A DNA stretch of 64,000 bases from Vibrio sp. STUT-A11 (GTDB lineage: Bacteria; Pseudomonadota; Gammaproteobacteria; Enterobacterales; Vibrionaceae): the NCBI RefSeq assembly GCF_026000435.1, contig NZ_AP026763.1:1860001-1924000 (forward strand), read 5' to 3'. The position numbers were made by a program, and so were the translations under genes. The notes beneath the pieces are model-generated. The model was not told where the DNA came from, did not search any database, and saw only the letters and a program-made list of their open reading frames with translations. Numbering within the stretch: position 1 is the stretch's first letter; each line of letters begins with the position of its first letter. Below, in pieces: positions 9,138-17,145 of the stretch.

Positions 9138-10280
9138 CTAGCGTTTTTCGATAGGTACCCATTCCTGATGGTCTGGACCTGTGTAATCTGCACTTGGGCG
9201 AATAATGCGGTTATTCGCGCGTTGCTCGTACACATGTGCAGCCCAACCGGTTAAACGGCTCATCACGAATATCGGTGTGAACAGTTTGGTCGGAATGTCC
9301 ATAAAGTGGTACGCCGATGCATGGAAGAAGTCCGCATTACAGAACAGACCTTTTTCACGCTTCATCACCGACTCAACACGCTCAGATACCGCATATAGGT
9401 GTGTGTCACCTACTTGCTTAGAAAGCTCTTCTGACCAGCGCTTGATCAGCGCGTTGCGAGGGTCGCTTTCGCGATAGATCGCATGACCAAAGCCCATGAT
9501 CTTGTCTTTGTTAGCAAGCATTTGCATGATGTTCGCTTCTGCTTCATCTGGCGTCTGCCAATCTTCAATCATTTCCATCGCCGCTTCGTTTGCGCCGCCG
9601 TGAAGTGGACCACGAAGCGTACCGATTGCCGCAGTAATACAAGAGTGGACGTCTGACAATGTTGATGCACAAACGCGCGCTGCAAATGTTGACGCATTAA
9701 ACTCATGCTCTGCGTAAAGGATCAATGAGCAGTGCATCACTTGTTTGTGCAGTTCGGTTGGCTCTTTACCAGTGAGTAGCTTCAGGAAGTAACCACCGAT
9801 GCTGTCTTCAGTCTGATCTTCAGTGTCGATACGCACACCGTCATGACTAAAGCGGTACCAGTAACAGATCATTGCAGGGAATAGCGCGAGCATACGCTCC
9901 GTTGATTGCAGCTGCTCATCAAAGCTCATTTCCTGCTCTAAGTTACCCAACATTGAACAACCTGTACGCATTACGTCCATTGGGTGCGCAGTCGCAGGAA
10001 TCAGTTCAAGAGCTTGTTTTAGCTCAGTTGGCAAACCACGAAGACTTAACAGGTGCGTCTTGTAAGCATCGAGTTCTTGTTGATTTGGTAAGTGACCACG
10101 TAACAGCAGGTGCGCCACTTCTTCAAATTGAGCATTATTGGCAAGGTCAGTAATATCGTAACCGCGATAAGTAAGACCTGTTCCCGTTTTACCGACAGTA
10201 CATAAAGCTGTGCTTCCAGCGCTTTGACCACGTAGGCCTGCGCCACCTAACTCTGCTTTCTTTGCTTCAGTTTGAGGCAT
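9138..10280 (-). CDS. prpC: 2-methylcitrate synthase PrpC
   Basis: Condenses propionyl-CoA with oxaloacetate to 2-methylcitrate. The ATG at 10280 is preceded by AAGGAG at nine bases; the frame runs 18 codons further upstream but without support. The 380-residue product has the citrate synthase catalytic set: histidine in LRGPLHGGANE, histidine in GFGHAIY and aspartate in CNADFFHA. The short N-terminus, without the NADH-binding extension of hexameric citrate synthase, and the operon position point to PrpC. The spacing to acnD is about 190 bases, longer than elsewhere in the operon, and may hold an internal promoter or processing site. Confidence 0.95.
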   Translation of the reverse strand: MPQTEAKKAELGGAGLRGQSAGSTALCTVGKTGTGLTYRGYDITDLANNAQFEEVAHLLLRGHLPNQQELDAYKTHLLSLRGLPTELKQALELIPATAHPMDVMRTGCSMLGNLEQEMSFDEQLQSTERMLALFPAMICYWYRFSHDGVRIDTEDQTEDSIGGYFLKLLTGKEPTELHKQVMHCSLILYAEHEFNASTFAARVCASTLSDVHSCITAAIGTLRGPLHGGANEAAMEMIEDWQTPDEAEANIMQMLANKDKIMGFGHAIYRESDPRNALIKRWSEELSKQVGDTHLYAVSERVESVMKREKGLFCNADFFHASAYHFMDIPTKLFTPIFVMSRLTGWAAHVYEQRANNRIIRPSADYTGPDHQEWVPIEKR

Positions 10281-10412
10281 TGTTTGAACTCCTTTTCTGT
10301 CTGGCTTTGCTCTCTTTGGAGCGTTTTTATTCACCAGACAATTTTCACGTTATTGGATTTGATAAATTCCGATTATCTTTTCTTGGGCTTCCGTTTATTC
10401 TCTACTTCCCCG

Positions 10413-11309
10413 CTATTTTCCTTCTGAGAATAGCTGGTCAAGTTTGTCTTCGTAGTCGTGGTAATTCAGGTGCTGATACAACTCTTTACGTGTCTGCATC
10501 GAATCAACCAGCGCTTCCTGATTGCCTACTTCTAGCAGATGCTTGTAAACCGTTTCTGCGGCTTTGTTCATCGCACGGAACGCACTGAGTGGGTAAAGCA
10601 CCATGTCCACTTTCGCTTTCGCCAACTCATCACAGCCGTAAAGTGGCGTTGCACCGAACTCGGTAATGTTCGCCAGAATCGGAACATGTTTGCCCGTTGC
10701 TTGTTCAAGCGCATTTGAGAACTGTAGGTATTGATCCAGTTTGTTCATCGCTTCTGGGAAAATCATGTCCGCGCCCGCTTCCACACAAGCAATCGCACGT
10801 TCAATCGCGCTGTCCATGCCTTCAACTGCAAGTGCGTCAGTACGAGCCATAATCACGAAACTTTCGTCATTACGCGCATCCACCGCCGCTTTAACACGGT
10901 CAACCATTTCTTGCTGGCTAACAATCGCTTTGTTTGGACGGTGACCACAACGTTTCTGCGCTACCTGATCTTCCATGTGTACCGCAGCTGCGCCCGCTTT
11001 TTCCATTTGTTTGATCGTGCGAGCGATATTGAATGCACCGCCAAAACCCGTGTCGATATCCACCAACAATGGCAAATCACATGCGTTTGTAATGCGGTTA
11101 ACGTCCACCAACACGTCATTGAGTGTGGTGATGCCCAGATCTGGCAAACCGTATGAAGCATTTGCAATACCGCCACCAGACAAGTAAATCGCTTGATGCC
11201 CCAGGTTTTTCGCCATCATGGCGCAGTAAGGGTTAACGGTACCGACAATTTGTAGCGGATTGTTTTGTTCAATGGCGAGTCTGAACTTCGCCCCCGGTGT
11301 TAAGCTCAT
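10413..11309 (-). CDS. prpB: Methylisocitrate lyase PrpB
   Basis: Cleaves 2-methylisocitrate to pyruvate and succinate. The 298-residue protein shows the isocitrate lyase/PEP mutase superfamily signatures: SGGGIANASYG near the N-terminus, the metal-binding DIDTGFGG, the active-site loop KRCGH, and the C-terminal YPLSAFRAM. The start ATG is preceded by AAGGA at a seven-base spacing. It lies 12 bases after gntR, so regulator and enzyme genes form one transcript. About 100 bases without any feature separate it from prpC. Confidence 0.96.
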   Translation of the reverse strand: MSLTPGAKFRLAIEQNNPLQIVGTVNPYCAMMAKNLGHQAIYLSGGGIANASYGLPDLGITTLNDVLVDVNRITNACDLPLLVDIDTGFGGAFNIARTIKQMEKAGAAAVHMEDQVAQKRCGHRPNKAIVSQQEMVDRVKAAVDARNDESFVIMARTDALAVEGMDSAIERAIACVEAGADMIFPEAMNKLDQYLQFSNALEQATGKHVPILANITEFGATPLYGCDELAKAKVDMVLYPLSAFRAMNKAAETVYKHLLEVGNQEALVDSMQTRKELYQHLNYHDYEDKLDQLFSEGK

Positions 11310-11321
11310 GACGAATTCCTT

Positions 11322-12041
11322 CTAGTCTTTATCTAAACTTTCAGTTTCTGTATGAATAATCTGCGATTGGATGAGTTTTCGACTCCCAGAGATGTGTCGT
11401 CTCATTAACATTTCTGCAAGTTCTTCATCGCGATTACGAATGGCTTCCAAAATATATTTGTGTTCGTTGAGTGCTTCGTTTGGACGAGATTGCGAACGTG
11501 GTGACTGATAACGATACATGCGCAGTAAGTGGTACAACTCATCACACAACAAAGTAATCAACTTGCTATTTCGGCTTGCCTGAATAATGCGATAGTGGAA
11601 ATCAAAGTCACCATGTTGGTGGAAATAGGAAGAGCCTTCTACCTGGTCAATATGCTTCGAATGTGTCGACAATAGCATTTCTAAGCTCAATAGCTCTTCT
11701 TGGGTAATATGGCGAGCCGCAAGCCTTGCTGCCATCCCTTCTAGCGCTTCTCGTACCGAGTAAAGCTCAATCAGCTTTTCTGGTGAAAAGGTTGTGACTC
11801 TCGCTCCAACATGCGGGATACGTTCAATCAGACCCAAACCTTCCAAACGCATCAGCGCTTCACGTAAAGGCCCTCGGCTGACTTGATATTTCCTTGCAAG
11901 CTCTGGCTCTGAGATTTTACTCCCCGGCGCAACATCACCGTTTACGATAACTTCTATCAAAGACTCCGTCAGTGTTTCAGACTTGGTGTGTTCTTTCTCA
12001 GAAGCTATCACTTTATAACGAGCTTTTAACTCAGAGTTCAT
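11322..12041 (-). CDS. GntR-family (FadR/FCD type) regulator of the prp operon
   Basis: A 239-residue transcription factor with an N-terminal winged helix (SEPELARKYQVSRGPLREALMRLEGLGLIER, residues about 40-72, quoted here only as a landmark in parts: SEPELARKYQVSRGP) and a C-terminal alpha-helical FCD-type ligand domain whose histidines/aspartate (HGDFDFH, RRHISGSRK) could bind a metal and a small acid. It is the first gene of the methylcitrate operon and is likely autoregulated: palindromes of the FadR-family type TTGT-N2-ACAA lie directly upstream. The probable effector is propionyl-CoA, methylcitrate or a related acid (inference). Sigma-54 PrpR, the enterobacterial regulator of prp, is absent. 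Confidence 0.9.
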   Translation of the reverse strand: MNSELKARYKVIASEKEHTKSETLTESLIEVIVNGDVAPGSKISEPELARKYQVSRGPLREALMRLEGLGLIERIPHVGARVTTFSPEKLIELYSVREALEGMAARLAARHITQEELLSLEMLLSTHSKHIDQVEGSSYFHQHGDFDFHYRIIQASRNSKLITLLCDELYHLLRMYRYQSPRSQSRPNEALNEHKYILEAIRNRDEELAEMLMRRHISGSRKLIQSQIIHTETESLDKD

Positions 12042-12114
12042 ATTCAGGCACTCACATCAATGACACCGAAATGTCTACAATTCCTTAACCTAAATATAAA
12101 ATAAACGATCAAAG

Positions 12115-12144
12115 TGTCGACAATCAAGTAAATTGTCGACAATT
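12115..12144. promoter_or_regulatory. Paired TGTCGACA operators upstream of gntR-prp
   Basis: TGTCGACA at 12115-12122 and a perfect 14-bp palindrome AATTGTCGACAATT at 12131-12144, with centres 19 bp apart, lie 75-100 bp upstream of the gntR start. The half-site arrangement matches the FadR-subfamily pattern TnGT-N(0-3)-ACnA. A weaker relative, TGTCTACA, is at 12072-12079 in the probable 5' leader. Likely binding sites of the adjacent regulator (inference). The rest of the 12042-12620 gap is AT-rich and holds only the further site at 12228 and a doubtful small ORF. Confidence 0.7.
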
Positions 12145-12227
12145 TAGACTAAGGTCTTATTAAAAGATCATGTATAAAGCCAATAAATGGCAGTTATCAG
12201 CCATATTCCTCATAAAAAACTCACAGC

Positions 12228-12235
12228 TGTCGACA
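12228..12235. promoter_or_regulatory. Third TGTCGACA palindrome between gntR and tctC
   Basis: AGCTGTCGACAACT (12225-12238) contains the same core as the paired sites 94 bp away. It could serve either direction; it is about 390 bp before tctC. Confidence 0.55.
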
Positions 12236-12325
12236 ACTTAAAAATACATAACTAATTGATTAGTTTATTTTAAAATTAAAATTTGCAGTAAAATTTAGCT
12301 CTAAAACTGATGCTCCCGTTACCAA

Positions 12326-12529
12326 TCAGTCAAAGACTTCGTGTTCGGCGGTTGTCTTCGAGCTTGGTTTGTACCCGTAATAATTTGATTTTCCATCGCT
12401 AAACACCGCTAAGGTCATTTTTAGTTCTTTGAGTTCCGCACTACATCCCTCTCCGTGAACTTTATGAACAAAATCCCCGTTATGCTCAATATTCTCTTTA
12501 TCTACCTTTTGCAGACAAGCATTTAACAC
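12326..12529 (-). CDS. Possible small hypothetical protein (67 residues)
   Basis: A GTG-started frame with an AGG-like ribosome site seven to eight bases upstream. The predicted product is hydrophilic, contains two cysteines (positions about 5 and 29) and no membrane segment or known motif. It lies in the gntR-tctC divergent gap, where a promoter for tctC would be expected, so a chance ORF is quite possible. I do not recognise it. Confidence 0.3.
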   Translation of the reverse strand: MLNACLQKVDKENIEHNGDFVHKVHGEGCSAELKELKMTLAVFSDGKSNYYGYKPSSKTTAEHEVFD

Positions 12530-12620
12530 TTAATTAACCTTTCAACAAAGTTCAGATTCAAAGCTGAAACGACAATAAGACTCATCAAAAAATAGAGTCA
12601 CTCACATAAGGAACGTGAAC

Positions 12621-13592
12621 ATGTTAAAGGTAATCAAACCAACGCTCGCCGCATCTATCATCGCTGCTTCATTTTCATTTAACACTTTCGCAGCTGATGT
12701 AGAAAAAATGCATTTCCTCATTCCTGGTGGCGCCGGTGGCGGCTGGGATATGACCGCACGCGGTACGGGTGATGTACTCGTGAAATCAGACATCGTTGAA
12801 ACTGTATCATTCCAAAACTTATCTGGTGGCGGCGGCGGTAAAGCCATTGCTCACTTAATTGAAACGGCGGATCGTCAAGAAGACACACTCATGGTGAACT
12901 CAACACCAATCGTCGTGCGTTCTCTTAGCGGTATTTTCCCGCAATCCTTCCGTGACCTAACCCCGGTTGCTGCTACTGTTGCAGACTACGGCGCCATTGT
13001 TGCGTCTGCAGACTCGCCATTTAACTCGTGGGAAGACGTAGTCAAAGCGTTTGAAGAGAATCCACGTGAAGTGAAAATTGCTGGCGGTTCAGCCCGCGGT
13101 TCTATGGATCACCTTGTCATTGCAGCCGCATTCAAAGGCGAAGGTTATGACGCACGTAAAGTCCGTTATATTGGCTACGACGCGGGTGGTAAAGCGATGG
13201 CTGCGCTACTTTCTGGCGAAACTCAACTCCTTTCCACTGGTTTAGGTGAAGTGCTTGAAATGTCTAAATCTGGACAAGTTAAAGTACTGGCCATTACTGC
13301 TCCGAAGCGATTAGAGGCAGCGCCGAACATTCCAACGCTAACTGAATATGGTAATGAAACGGTATTTGCCAACTGGCGTGGTTTCTTCGCAGCGCCAGGC
13401 GTTAGCCAAGAGAAAATCGACGAGTGGAATTCTGCATTGACGAAAATGTACAACACCGACGAATGGCAAGTTGTTCGCGACCGCAATGGTTGGATCGACA
13501 ACTATAAAGCCGACAAAGAGTTCTTCGCGTTCCTTGAAGAGCAGGAGCAGCAAATGGGCGATTTGATGCGCGAATTAGGTTTTCTGAAATAA
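12621..13592 (+). CDS. tctC: Tripartite tricarboxylate transporter substrate-binding protein TctC
   Basis: Periplasmic receptor of a TTT transporter, about 323 residues from the ATG at 12621, which follows AAGGA at eight bases. A signal peptide is evident (hydrophobic residues 7-24, cleavage near TFA-AD). The first mature strand leads into PGGAGGGWD, the typical TctC loop that wraps around a carboxylate. The Bug-family layout of two Venus-flytrap lobes is supported by the second-lobe IGYDAGGKAM region and the C-terminal RDRNGW. Family ligands include citrate, tricarballylate and other carboxylates. Divergence from gntR-prp and a shared operator-like sequence suggest a methylcitrate-pathway-linked acid as ligand. 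Confidence 0.93.
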   Translation: MLKVIKPTLAASIIAASFSFNTFAADVEKMHFLIPGGAGGGWDMTARGTGDVLVKSDIVETVSFQNLSGGGGGKAIAHLIETADRQEDTLMVNSTPIVVRSLSGIFPQSFRDLTPVAATVADYGAIVASADSPFNSWEDVVKAFEENPREVKIAGGSARGSMDHLVIAAAFKGEGYDARKVRYIGYDAGGKAMAALLSGETQLLSTGLGEVLEMSKSGQVKVLAITAPKRLEAAPNIPTLTEYGNETVFANWRGFFAAPGVSQEKIDEWNSALTKMYNTDEWQVVRDRNGWIDNYKADKEFFAFLEEQEQQMGDLMRELGFLK

Positions 13593-13619
13593 CCAGGTTA
13601 CCTGAAACAAACAGTAAAC

Positions 13620-13671
13620 GGGGCTAATTCTCCAATACCAAGACGGAGAAATCTGACTTGGTATTAGCCCC
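13620..13671 (+). promoter_or_regulatory. Strong hairpin with an alternative fold after tctC
   Basis: GGGGCTAA (13620-13627) and AATACCAAG (13634-13642) can pair with CTTGGTATT-AGCCCC (13657-13671), giving a long stem with a small bulge. Within it TTCTCC (13628-13633) can instead pair with GGAGAA (13645-13650). There is no T-run after it, so it is more likely an mRNA-stabilising or attenuating structure that sets tctC above tctBA than a plain terminator. Confidence 0.6.
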
Positions 13672-13697
13672 AACTCTGTATTTGCACTCTAAGTTTC

Positions 13698-13825
13698 ACC
13701 GTATATGGGCATTGTCGACATTCGGCATACCTACTCCTTTGTTTATAGATTGATAAGCGGCTCGACTAGCAGCGAAATGCTTAATTGTTAATGACTTACC
13801 TTGCACATTAACGCCCATATACGGT
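13698..13825 (+). promoter_or_regulatory. Long-range 13-bp inverted repeat enclosing a TGTCGACA site, before tctB
   Basis: ACCGTATATGGGC (13698-13710) is an exact reverse complement of GCCCATATACGGT (13813-13825), separated by 102 bases and followed by a T-rich run. Directly inside the left arm lies TTGTCGACAT (13712-13721), the core seen upstream of gntR-prp. The region could fold as a terminator-like structure or contain an internal operator/promoter for tctBA. Confidence 0.55.
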
Positions 13826-13852
13826 CTTTTTTACCTTCGTTAGGAGTTGAAT

Positions 13853-14347
13853 ATGTCTCATTCAACCAACTTTTTTACCAAAGAAAACTTGCTCTGCCGC
13901 GATCGCGTCGGTGCGATGATCTTTTTACTTTTCTGTCTGGGCTACGGATTCCAAACTTCTCAAATCGCATTGTTCCCCGGTGATGAATATGAACCGTTCA
14001 CTGCACGCACATTGCCGACAATTCTAACTTACCTTGGTATTGGTTTAGCGCTTCTACTGATGGTAACCGGCCAGCCAGATAAAAAGAGTGGCGCCGTGTT
14101 GACATTCAACTGGAAGCTGCTGATTGCGTTCTTAGTGTTAATGGCGCTGTACGGTCTGGGGCTCACTTATCTGGGCTTTGTGCTGGCGACCAGTTTCTTC
14201 CTTCTAGCAGGTTTTTACCTATTAGGTGAAAGACGTAAGTCCATACTATTTGGCGCTTCTTTCCCTTTTGTTATCGCCTTCTATTTATTGCTGACTCAAG
14301 GTTTAGATATCTATCTTGAGCCGGGTTTAATTTTCATCATCTGGTAG
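13853..14347 (+). CDS. tctB: Tripartite tricarboxylate transporter small membrane subunit TctB
   Basis: A 164-residue membrane protein beginning at the ATG preceded by TAGGAG at six bases. Four hydrophobic segments are visible (about residues 20-40, 60-78, 88-120 and 125-150), the usual TctB topology, with the family-like arrangement of a charged N-terminus and a short periplasmic loop after the first segment. It forms the membrane complex with TctA, whose gene starts 19 bases downstream. Sequence conservation in this family is low, so context is the main argument. Confidence 0.9.
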   Translation: MSHSTNFFTKENLLCRDRVGAMIFLLFCLGYGFQTSQIALFPGDEYEPFTARTLPTILTYLGIGLALLLMVTGQPDKKSGAVLTFNWKLLIAFLVLMALYGLGLTYLGFVLATSFFLLAGFYLLGERRKSILFGASFPFVIAFYLLLTQGLDIYLEPGLIFIIW

Positions 14348-14366
14348 CCAAACAAAGGAAAGAATT

Positions 14367-15893
14367 ATGTTAGATGGAATTCTACAAGGTTTATCCACGG
14401 CGGTGATGCCAATGAACATCATGATGGTGATTGTTGGCTGTTTTGTCGGTACATTTATCGGAATGCTGCCAGGTCTTGGGCCTATTTCAGCTATCGCGTT
14501 GATGATCCCAATCACTTACGGTCTCGAACCTTCTTCTGGTTTGATTTTGATGGCTGGCGTTTACTACGGCGCGGTATTTGGTGGTTCTACGTCTTCAATT
14601 CTGATTAACGCACCAGGCTGTTCTTCAACGGTGGTAACGGCTTTTGACGGTTACCCAATGGCGCAAAAAGGTCAGGCGGGTAAAGCGTTAGCACTTGCTG
14701 CCTACTCTTCTTTCACTGGCGGCACGTTATCGGCGATCATGTTGTTAGTCGCGGCTCCTGCATTAGCAAAAGTATCGCTAAGTTTTCAATCCTCAGACTA
14801 CTTCGCGTTGATGCTGCTTGGCTTGTCTGCAGTAGCGGCATTCGCTGGTAAAGGTCAGGTAATTAAAGCGTGGATGATGACCATTTTGGGCTTGATGCTG
14901 TCTACGGTTGGTATCGATAAAGGCGTGGGTGTAGAGCGCTTTACCTTCGGACTAACAGACTTGATGGATGGCTTTAGCTTCTTGTTACTTGCCATGGCGA
15001 CCTTTGCACTAGGCGAAACGCTAATGGGCATTCTTAAGCCTTCTGCAGACACTCGTGATGAAGAGCAAGACAAACTGAGCAATATCGGCTCGATGAAAGT
15101 CACCAAAGAAGAGATTAAAGAAGTTGCCCCAGTTTCTATTCGTTCTTCGATTCTGGGCTTCTTTACCGGCGTACTTCCGGGCGCAGGCGCAACGATTGCC
15201 GCGTTCCTGAGCTACGGTTTGGAACGTAACCTGGCGCCAAAAGACAAAAAGGAAGAGTTTGGTAAAGGCAGCATCCGTGGTCTGGTAGCACCAGAATCGG
15301 CGAACAACGCCGCATCAAGTGGCTCATTTGTACCCTTGTTGACACTTGGTATTCCAGGTTCAGGTACCACAGCCATCATGTTAGGTGCATTAATCGCGTA
15401 CGGTATTCAGCCAGGTCCACGTCTGTTTGTTGAGCACCCAGATGTATTCTGGTCAGTCATTATCTCTATGTACTTTGGTAACATCGTACTGGTTATTCTT
15501 AACTTACCGCTTATTCCGTACATCTCAAAGCTGCTGGCGGTACCGAGAACGGTACTACTTCCGATGATTTTGTTCTTCTCAATCACGGGCGTGTATTTGG
15601 TCTCATTTAACACCATGGATGTGTTTGTGATGCTGCTTGTGGCGATGGCTGCTATCGCGCTCCGATTAGCGAACTTCCCTCTTGCTCCGTTACTACTTGG
15701 CTTCATCCTTGGTGGTTTAATGGAAGAGAACTTACGCCGAGCATTGATGATTTCTGATGGTGAGTTGAGCTTCTTATGGGAACGCCCTATTACACTAACC
15801 TTTACAGTATTAGCTGTACTGGTAGTAGGCAGCCCAATGTTTGTGAAACTGTTTCAAAAGCTACGAGCTCAACCAGTCAAAGTTGAACAATAA
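14367..15893 (+). CDS. tctA: Tripartite tricarboxylate transporter large permease TctA
   Basis: A 508-residue permease with about eleven to twelve membrane segments. Two family signatures are plain: GMLPGLGPISAIALMIP near residue 33 with the following YYGAVFGGSTSSILINAPG, and the second-half counterpart GVLPGAGATIAAFLSYG with PESANNAASSGSFVPLLTLGIPGS. These repeated P-G-x-G loops are the transport core. It imports the acid captured by TctC using an ion gradient. It closes the operon and is followed by a terminator. No other gene of the transporter is missing. Confidence 0.96.
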   Translation: MLDGILQGLSTAVMPMNIMMVIVGCFVGTFIGMLPGLGPISAIALMIPITYGLEPSSGLILMAGVYYGAVFGGSTSSILINAPGCSSTVVTAFDGYPMAQKGQAGKALALAAYSSFTGGTLSAIMLLVAAPALAKVSLSFQSSDYFALMLLGLSAVAAFAGKGQVIKAWMMTILGLMLSTVGIDKGVGVERFTFGLTDLMDGFSFLLLAMATFALGETLMGILKPSADTRDEEQDKLSNIGSMKVTKEEIKEVAPVSIRSSILGFFTGVLPGAGATIAAFLSYGLERNLAPKDKKEEFGKGSIRGLVAPESANNAASSGSFVPLLTLGIPGSGTTAIMLGALIAYGIQPGPRLFVEHPDVFWSVIISMYFGNIVLVILNLPLIPYISKLLAVPRTVLLPMILFFSITGVYLVSFNTMDVFVMLLVAMAAIALRLANFPLAPLLLGFILGGLMEENLRRALMISDGELSFLWERPITLTFTVLAVLVVGSPMFVKLFQKLRAQPVKVEQ

Positions 15894-15921
15894 ATAAGCC
15901 ATCCCCCCATGATTGACTTCT

Positions 15922-15951
15922 AAAAAAGCCACCAGCTCGGTGGCTTTTTTT
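15922..15951. terminator. Terminator between tctA and the TAXI gene
   Basis: GCCACC and GGTGGC around AGCTC, with six A before and seven T after, make a symmetrical rho-independent terminator that can serve both convergent transcripts. Confidence 0.92.
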
Positions 15952-15963
15952 AAAAGGTATAGA

Positions 15964-16935
15964 TTATTTGATCAACCCGACCTCTTTATAGTACTTCAAT
16001 GCGCCCGGGTGAAGTGGCGCAGACAAGCCATCTTTTACCATTTCTTCTTTCTTCAGGTTAGCGAATGCCGGATGCAGACGACGGAAGTCATCAAAGTTCT
16101 CAAATACCGCTTTAACCACGTTGTAAACTACCTCTTCTGGTACCGACGTCGAAGAGACAAAAGTTGCACCGACACCAAATGTTTTCACATCTTCATCCGA
16201 TCCGCGATACATACCGCCTGGTACGGTAGCGACACGATAGAAACTATGGTCAGCGATCAACTTGTCTACGTGAGAACCTTCAATCGCAACGATGTTACTG
16301 TCACAAGAGGTGGTTGCCTCTTTAATCGCACCACTTGGGTGGCCAACGGTATAAACCATTGCATCGATTTTATTATCACAGAGTGCTTTAGACTGCTCAG
16401 AGGCTTTCAGCTCAGAAACCAGTTTGAAGTCATCATTCGTCCAGCCGTATTCGTTCATCAGCACTTCCATCGTACCGCGCTGGCCTGAACCAGGGTTACC
16501 AATATTCACGCGTTTACCTTTTAAGTCATCAAACGATTTAATATTGGCGTCTTGACGTGCAACGACGGTAAATGGTTCAGGGTGAACAGAGAATACGGCT
16601 CTAAGCTCTTTGAACGGACCTGCATCAGCAAATTGACTGGTACCGTTATAGGCGTGATATTGCCAGTCTGACTGAGCGATACCTAAATCTAATTCACCGG
16701 AGCGGATCGTATTAATGTTGTAAATCGAACCACCGGTACTTTCAACAGAACAACGAATACCATGGTCCGCACGTGACTTGTTCACAAGACGACAGATTGC
16801 ACCACCCGTTGGATAGTAAACCCCGGTTACCCCACCCGTACCAATCGTTACGAAGGTGTCTTCAGCAGCGACAGAGAAGCTCGCACTCAGTGCCGCAAGA
16901 GATGCGGTTATTGCAACTTGCTTAAACTTTAACAT
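15964..16935 (-). CDS. TAXI-family TRAP transporter solute receptor
   Basis: A 323-residue periplasmic protein starting at the ATG at 16935 (AAGGATG just upstream); the frame continues 15 codons further upstream without support. Signal peptide with cleavage near VAA-ED. The mature start FVTIGTGGVTGVYYPTGGAICRLVN is characteristic of TAXI receptors (landmarks IGTGG and YYPTGGAICR). Later segments GELDLGIAQSDW and GKRVNIGNPGSGQRGT also fit. TAXI receptors normally work with a fused TRAP DctQM permease; none is encoded nearby, so this one is an orphan or uses a permease elsewhere. Glutamate or other acids are known TAXI ligands; none can be assigned here. Confidence 0.92.
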   Translation of the reverse strand: MLKFKQVAITASLAALSASFSVAAEDTFVTIGTGGVTGVYYPTGGAICRLVNKSRADHGIRCSVESTGGSIYNINTIRSGELDLGIAQSDWQYHAYNGTSQFADAGPFKELRAVFSVHPEPFTVVARQDANIKSFDDLKGKRVNIGNPGSGQRGTMEVLMNEYGWTNDDFKLVSELKASEQSKALCDNKIDAMVYTVGHPSGAIKEATTSCDSNIVAIEGSHVDKLIADHSFYRVATVPGGMYRGSDEDVKTFGVGATFVSSTSVPEEVVYNVVKAVFENFDDFRRLHPAFANLKKEEMVKDGLSAPLHPGALKYYKEVGLIK

Positions 16936-17035
16936 TGAACATCCTTTTTCCTTTTGTTTGTGACGGTTCAAGTATAGCAAGCGTTAATCGATTGATTATG
17001 CATGAGTTCACAGCATATAAAATTCGTTTACATGT

Positions 17036-17045
17036 TTGTATACAA
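17036..17045. promoter_or_regulatory. TTGTATACAA palindrome upstream of the TAXI gene
   Basis: A perfect 10-bp palindrome of the GntR/FadR operator form TTGT-N2-ACAA, about 100 bp upstream of the TAXI start. No regulator gene is adjacent; the GntR 5 kb away has sites with CG rather than AT at the centre. Confidence 0.4.
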
Positions 17046-17063
17046 CAAATTTATTAATTGATA

Positions 17064-17089
17064 ACAAAAGCCCCAAATATACGGGGCTT
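17064..17089 (-). terminator. Terminator of the aldehyde dehydrogenase gene
   Basis: AAGCCCC and GGGGCTT form a 7-bp stem; on the minus strand it is followed by TTTTGTT. Located about 60 bp after the aldehyde dehydrogenase stop. Confidence 0.75.
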
Positions 17090-17145
17090 GAGTTAATACT
17101 GCTTTTTCTTAGTTACTACAGCGCTCTCTGATTAGAAGAAGCGAA

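Noticed and set aside
9011..9235. 74-residue ORF between prpC and acnD
   Set aside because: Overlaps the prpC end in another frame and has no recognisable protein features.
10731..11156. Plus-strand 141-residue ORF
   Set aside because: Antisense to prpB, a well-supported enzyme gene, with unlikely composition.
11664..11671. TGTCGACA within gntR
   Set aside because: Inside the coding region; an internal autoregulatory site is possible but a single 8-base match is not enough.
15913..16488. Plus-strand 191-residue ORF
   Set aside because: Antisense to the TAXI receptor gene and starting within the tctA terminator; composition is rich in F, C and R as expected for a shadow frame.
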